From positions 1-8,315 of the forward strand of contig JAFYQY010000001.1 of the NCBI GenBank assembly GCA_017559685.1: a stretch of 8,315 nucleotides of DNA, read 5' to 3'. The DNA comes from Alistipes sp. (GTDB lineage Bacteria > Bacteroidota > Bacteroidia > Bacteroidales > Rikenellaceae). Shown here in pieces: positions 6,641-8,315 of this stretch. A program made the translations under genes and the position numbers. A model generated the notes under the pieces. That model worked only from the letters and a program-made list of their open reading frames with translations, ran no database searches and had not been told where the DNA came from. Positions within the stretch are counted from its first letter, which is position 1. Every line of letters begins with the position of its first letter.

Positions 6641-8315
<1,675 letters not shown>

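Overview
The window looks like ordinary chromosomal housekeeping DNA from a member of the Bacteroidota, most likely Bacteroidales. Three things point there: two clear promoters of the Bacteroidota sigma factor type (TTTG, 20 bases, TAnnTTTG) plus a third partial one, the near absence of Shine-Dalgarno sequences in front of genes, and proteins whose motifs read like Bacteroidales homologues (FtsH with LMRAGRFDR, short-type Psd with FGSR, TrpS beginning [18 protein letters not shown]). GC content is moderate and codon use looks even throughout. There is no sign of a mobile element, phage, CRISPR array, rRNA or tRNA. Assignment below order level is not supported.

Layout. From about 6507 down to base 1 runs one long minus-strand gene cluster, probably an operon, in transcription order: rsfS (ribosome silencing factor), ftsH (membrane AAA+ protease), cdsA (CDP-diacylglycerol synthase), psd (phosphatidylserine decarboxylase), an AI-2E/PerM-family membrane protein, a stand-alone riboflavin kinase, an MTA/SAH nucleosidase, and the beginning of a YfcE-type metallophosphoesterase cut by the window edge. 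Gaps are 3 to 31 bases, except 76 bases between rsfS and ftsH and 123 bases before the phosphoesterase. A well-formed promoter lies directly upstream of rsfS and carries a 21-base dyad between its two elements.

Divergently, on the plus strand, is oxyR (6641-7525), a LysR-type peroxide sensor with both redox cysteines at residues 199 and 208. It has its own good promoter at 6586-6617. It is followed by trpS (tryptophanyl-tRNA synthetase), which begins at 7662 and runs off the right edge. The 136 bases between oxyR and trpS hold a small hairpin, a pyrimidine-rich repeat tract and a probable promoter.

How the genes work together. The minus-strand cluster links membrane protein quality control (FtsH) and ribosome hibernation (RsfS) with phospholipid synthesis (CdsA makes CDP-diacylglycerol, Psd makes phosphatidylethanolamine) and with small-molecule functions (FMN synthesis, SAH/MTA removal). 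The serine-transfer step between CdsA and Psd (PssA) is not here. I do not see a novel system. The items most worth a second look are the dyad in the rsfS promoter, the riboflavin kinase lacking its usual FAD synthetase domain, and the pairing of an MTA/SAH nucleosidase with an AI-2E-family membrane protein.
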